From Anoplopoma fimbria (taxonomy: Eukaryota > Chordata > Actinopteri > Perciformes > Anoplopomatidae), in the NCBI RefSeq assembly GCF_027596085.1, contig NC_072456.1, forward strand, positions 23,642,218-23,706,217: 64,000 nt of DNA. Direction: 5' to 3'. The position numbers and the translations under genes are program-made. Shown here one piece after another: positions 60,878 to 64,000 of the stretch (position 1 is the first letter of the stretch; each line of letters begins with the position of its first letter). The notes under the pieces are model-generated. The model had not been told where the DNA came from. It was given only the letters and a program-made list of their open reading frames with translations, and did not search any database.

Positions 60878-61874
60878 TGTGTTTGTTTGAGAGTGTGTGT
60901 AAGGGGTGCACACAGTGCTCCATGAATAGAAAATGACAGATGAGATGTTTTCACTTTCGAGAGCATTCAAGTGCACACACACACACACACACTCTCACAC
61001 ATAAACACACACCTCATACAGTACATACACTATTGGAAAAATTGCAGCGCTGCGCATGCACTTCTGCCTCTCAAGATGAAAAACTCTCATGGAGCCACTC
61101 TACTTGCAACTTACACAAACCAGCAACAGCACACAAATGACAATACTCAGTACACATAACGCAAATAGCAACGCCAGTGTGCTCACAGTGTCATGAATAT
61201 TAAAGAATACAGGCATTTCGCTGATCCATATATGAATAAAACACCCCAAAATTCTGCATAATAACTCCAATGACCTGGTTCCAAATTCTAGACGGCCTCA
61301 TGTATGGCTATTTTCCAAATAATTAATATATCAGTGCAAATCTGTCCCACACACCAATTTATCATGTGCGCAAGCAAGTTCCAAGTTCATCTCTGACATC
61401 TGAGCGGCGCTAGCGGTCTCTTGGTTCCATGACTTGAAGGCGCACTTTCATTCTTGCTAACACTCCCGGGATCAATATGACTTTACAACAAATCCCTTTA
61501 TTTTTTGGAGTACTTCAATTGTCTCCTCTCACATTGCTTTGACACATTCCTCAGCACTTCTTTGTGCTTACAGTAGTGTATCCTAGCAGGACTCTGCCTA
61601 CTGCTATTGGTTACTCTGTTGTGATTTTGCTCATGTATATTTGGCCCACATTTCCCCGCCGTTGCCTAAGTGACTCCCTATGCAACTGCATTGTTTTCGC
61701 CCATATGGATTTGCTGACGCTGCAAAAATTGACAATCAAAGATGAGGCAACTGATTAAAAGTTGATCTGAATCATGAAGGGAATTTTTTCTCAGCATGGC
61801 CGGAGGGGGAAAAATCTAATCCTGACAGTAAAGCAAAAACACTCAATCTATAGGCTGTAGATAAAAACCGAAAT

Positions 61875-62200
61875 AAGATTGGCAGGAGAAAAAATAAGTG
61901 AAGAACTGAAATGCTCATCTGAAAGCTGGCGGGCGGTCGCACTGCGGGGGAGTAGGAAGAGAACGAGAATGGCAGGAAATGGGGAGAGAAATGACAGAGC
62001 AGACGGAAGGACGGAGAGGTTGAGCGACTCGCACAGCGGTGTGTTCATGACCGCTGGAAAAACATTGTTTCTGATCTGCCATTTAATTACAGACAGGAGG
62101 GGCCGTCCCTGCAGCGCTTTTACATGCATCCAATCAAACAGGCCTGAAGCAGGACAAAGACTCAAAGCGTGCCGTGGAAAAACCGACACTAATGAAAAGA
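61875..62200. promoter_or_regulatory. Candidate conserved regulatory block
   Basis: Non-repetitive, balanced composition, with CATTTAATTACAGACAGG and CATCCAATCAAACAGGCC homeodomain/TALE-like cores. The chance ORFs over it on both strands have no domain. Weak, composition-based call inside intron 2. Confidence 0.2.
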
Positions 62201-62998
62201 AATCAATACAGCTCGTTTTCTCCACCGATCAACCGTTCCGCCCACCTAGGGAGCGCTTCTTTGTGTTCTTCCATTTTGATCTCTCTCTTTTCTCTTTGTC
62301 TTATGTGGCTTCACTCAAAACCACAAATGTTGGTTGCATAAGAGGAGAAGTCAGTGGATCAACAGAGTCATTGTAGATCCTCCTCTGGGGAACATGAATG
62401 TGTCTACTAAAATTCAATGGCAGTCTGTCCAACATTTGAAATGATGGATAAAAGTTGTCATCGCTAGTGTGGCTACAAAGTGGCTAGCTGATTGAAGATG
62501 CATTCATTGTCACTCGGCTTTGGTGTAAAATAGATTAAACATAGTGACTATTTCACCAGCATTCCCAGTAGTGAGAAGAAAGGGAATAGTGACTAATAAG
62601 GGGAGCTGGAAAATAATCGGATTGGGTTTAAGACTGTACAGGTAAACCTCATTCGCACACTGCACACGCTGGATAAACAGAAGCAGATAGAGCTCAGAGA
62701 TGATAACCTGTATGACTGTTTTGTAGGAGTTGAATTCACCTCTACCTCTGCAATGTAAATGAGCCACCTCTGTCTAGTCAGGCAAGGTGACACAGGATTA
62801 GAGTATAATGATAATGCATGATGGTACTCTCCCAGTGTAAAATGAGTTCGGGGGGGACAAACAAAGAAAAATGCAGTGGAATATTGCAAAAACAAAACAA
62901 CTGATATCTCCTAAACGCACCGCACTCTGAATTTCTTATAATAATGCCCTTTCTCCCTGTCAACAATTGTTTTGATGAAAGTAATATTTGTATCTTTG

Positions 62999-63017
62999 TG
63001 GTGGCGGCGGCGGCGGT
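62999..63017 (+). repeat. (GGC)n-rich microsatellite
   Basis: GTGGCGGCGGCGGCGG, a short GC-rich trinucleotide run. Confidence 0.9.
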
Positions 63018-63732
63018 GCTTTAAGCTGCAAAGAGGTGGTTGATATTGATCCCATAATGCACATTCAGGTTTGATGTATGGCTTATGAAAGCACTTTTGA
63101 TATCTCCTCCCCCCCACAATCTAATGCTGCCACTACGCACACAGAAGGACCCACAAATGTATTTTGTGATTTATGTATAAATGACTCTCTACAAGAATAT
63201 TTCTCCATGCACACAAAGGTAGTTATCATTAAGTATAAATGTGAACAAAATTTATATATGAAAAATAAGATTCACAAATGTATTTCTGGTGCACCCACGA
63301 ATATTGACTTTTTTAAATAAATGTAAGAGAAATCCATGAACACATGCTTTAAAAGGATTTACAGTTTTCATCAAAAACATATTTAGATGTTGTCATGTTT
63401 TTGTGTGAATTTTGTTTACATTTATGTTGTGATATTTTTATTGTGTGCTTTGTAAAATGTTTTTATGGAGAGAGTGAATGAATGAATGATTGAATGCCTC
63501 ACAGTGTTCTGGTTGCACAGTAATGGTTTGCCAGATCAATGACAGATAATCAGAGAACCACAATGAGCCACTGTTCTTTCTCCTTCACTCCACAACGAGG
63601 AGGATCTGATGGAACAAAGGAACCTTGACGGAGAGCATGTTTTCCGCAACAAGAACCAATTAACTAACGTCTTTTCAGTGTAATGAGAAACAGCGTCCTG
63701 TGGCTTAATTTACAAGATGGCATTGATTGTGT

Positions 63733-63762
63733 TTCTCCTCTCCTCTCCTCTCCTCTCGTCAG
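63733..63762 (+). promoter_or_regulatory. ncan: Splice acceptor of ncan exon 3
   Basis: The pyrimidine tract is a pentanucleotide microsatellite, four to five CTCTC/TCCTC units, ending in TCGTCAG at 63762. The branch-point candidate TTGAT is at 63723-63727. Confidence 0.8.
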
Positions 63763-64000
63763 GCGTAACCAACGCCGACACTGTGGTGAATATGCGGAAG
63801 GTGACCCATCAGACCATTAGCGAGGAGCTCTCCAAAACCGTTCTCCTTCCCTGCCTCTTCACCCTCCGCCCCGGTGCCAGTTTATCCCATGAGCCCCCCA
63901 GGGTCAAGTGGACCAAGGTCTGGGGCCAGAGAGGCTCCGACGGCCTGCAGAAGGAACAGTCGGTCCTCGTGGCCAAAGACAACGTGGTCAAGGTGCAATA
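63763..64000 (+). CDS. ncan: Neurocan exon 3: Ig-like V domain, partial
   Basis: With the last base of exon 2 it reads GVTNADTVVNMRKVTHQTI, then SEELSKTVLLPCLFTLRPG, ASLSHEPPRVKWTKV and later SVLVAKDNVVKVQ. PCLFTL holds the first Ig cysteine and VKWTKV the conserved Ig tryptophan. In lecticans this N-terminal Ig module precedes two link (hyaluronan-binding) modules. The stretches PCLFTL..P.R(V/I)KWTKV and LVAKDNVV(K/R)V are, from memory, closest to mammalian neurocan. Versican, brevican and aggrecan differ at these points. The second cysteine and the rest of the domain lie beyond the window end. Teleosts may carry two copies (ncana, ncanb); which one this is cannot be told. Confidence 0.88.

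Larger units (their letters stand above)
48544..63762 (+). other. ncan: Intron 2 of ncan (15.2 kb)
   Basis: Consensus donor GTGAGT at 48544 and acceptor CTCTCGTCAG at 63762. A TTGAT branch-point-like motif lies 36 nt before the acceptor (A at 63726). No exon of another gene was seen. Stretches not itemised (about 49700-50620, 50860-52150, 52640-53120, 54035-54430, 54690-55730, 56110-57860, 58190-59080, 60270-60810, 61000-61870, 62210-62990, 63020-63735) contain nothing I can name. Confidence 0.8.

Noticed and set aside
61879..62376. 165-codon + strand ORF in intron 2
   Set aside because: No signal peptide, domain or repeat-free homology recognised, and a 125-codon ORF opposes it; consistent with a GC-balanced noncoding block.
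63809..63991. 60-codon antisense ORF over exon 3
   Set aside because: Shadow of the Ig-domain coding frame.
63763..64000. Assignment to versican, brevican or aggrecan
   Set aside because: The PCLFTL, KWTKV and LVAKDNVV stretches fit neurocan as I remember it better than the other lecticans. A full-length comparison could still change this.

Overview
The window is nuclear DNA from a ray-finned fish, most likely a spiny-rayed teleost. The evidence is a large low-coding stretch, many long (CA)n/(TG)n microsatellites, and several repeat types I recognise from teleost genomes: tRNA-headed SINEs, L2-like LINE 3' ends with a TGTAA tail, and short non-autonomous DNA elements. No prokaryotic, phage or organellar features were seen.

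The only protein-coding gene I can support is the 5' end of a lectican (hyaluronan-binding chondroitin sulphate proteoglycan) on the + strand, best matched by neurocan (ncan). Exon 2 (48461-48543) holds the start codon and signal peptide. Exon 3 (63763 to beyond the window edge) starts the Ig-like V domain. The two join in frame across a phase-1 intron of 15.2 kb with good splice signals. A noncoding exon 1 is proposed within about 14907-15270, ending at a CAG|GTGAGG donor, which would make intron 1 about 33 kb. This exon 1 is inferred from base composition and the donor only.

Layout. 1-14182: upstream flank with repeats, an L2-like LINE fragment (11588-11943), a 21-bp minisatellite (12610-13290) and a near-perfect REST/NRSF (RE1) motif at 12421-12441. 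14183-14906: tandem duplication of the segment just upstream of the proposed exon 1; its first copy is interrupted by an L2-like LINE 3' end. 14907-15270: proposed exon 1 with two short upstream ORFs. 15271-48460: intron 1, with microsatellites, dispersed elements (MITE-like, piggyBac-like, SINE, LINE) and a second, compressed RE1-like motif at 19012-19030. 48461-48543: exon 2. 48544-63762: intron 2, with nested repeats and long TG tracts. 63763-64000: exon 3, truncated by the window end.

The most useful regulatory reading is that a brain proteoglycan gene is flanked by RE1-type silencer motifs on both sides of its proposed first exon, next to a duplicated upstream segment that a retrotransposon has entered. 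I found no evidence for a wholly new biological system. Repeat family names are from recognition and were not searched, and the candidate regulatory blocks are weak calls.
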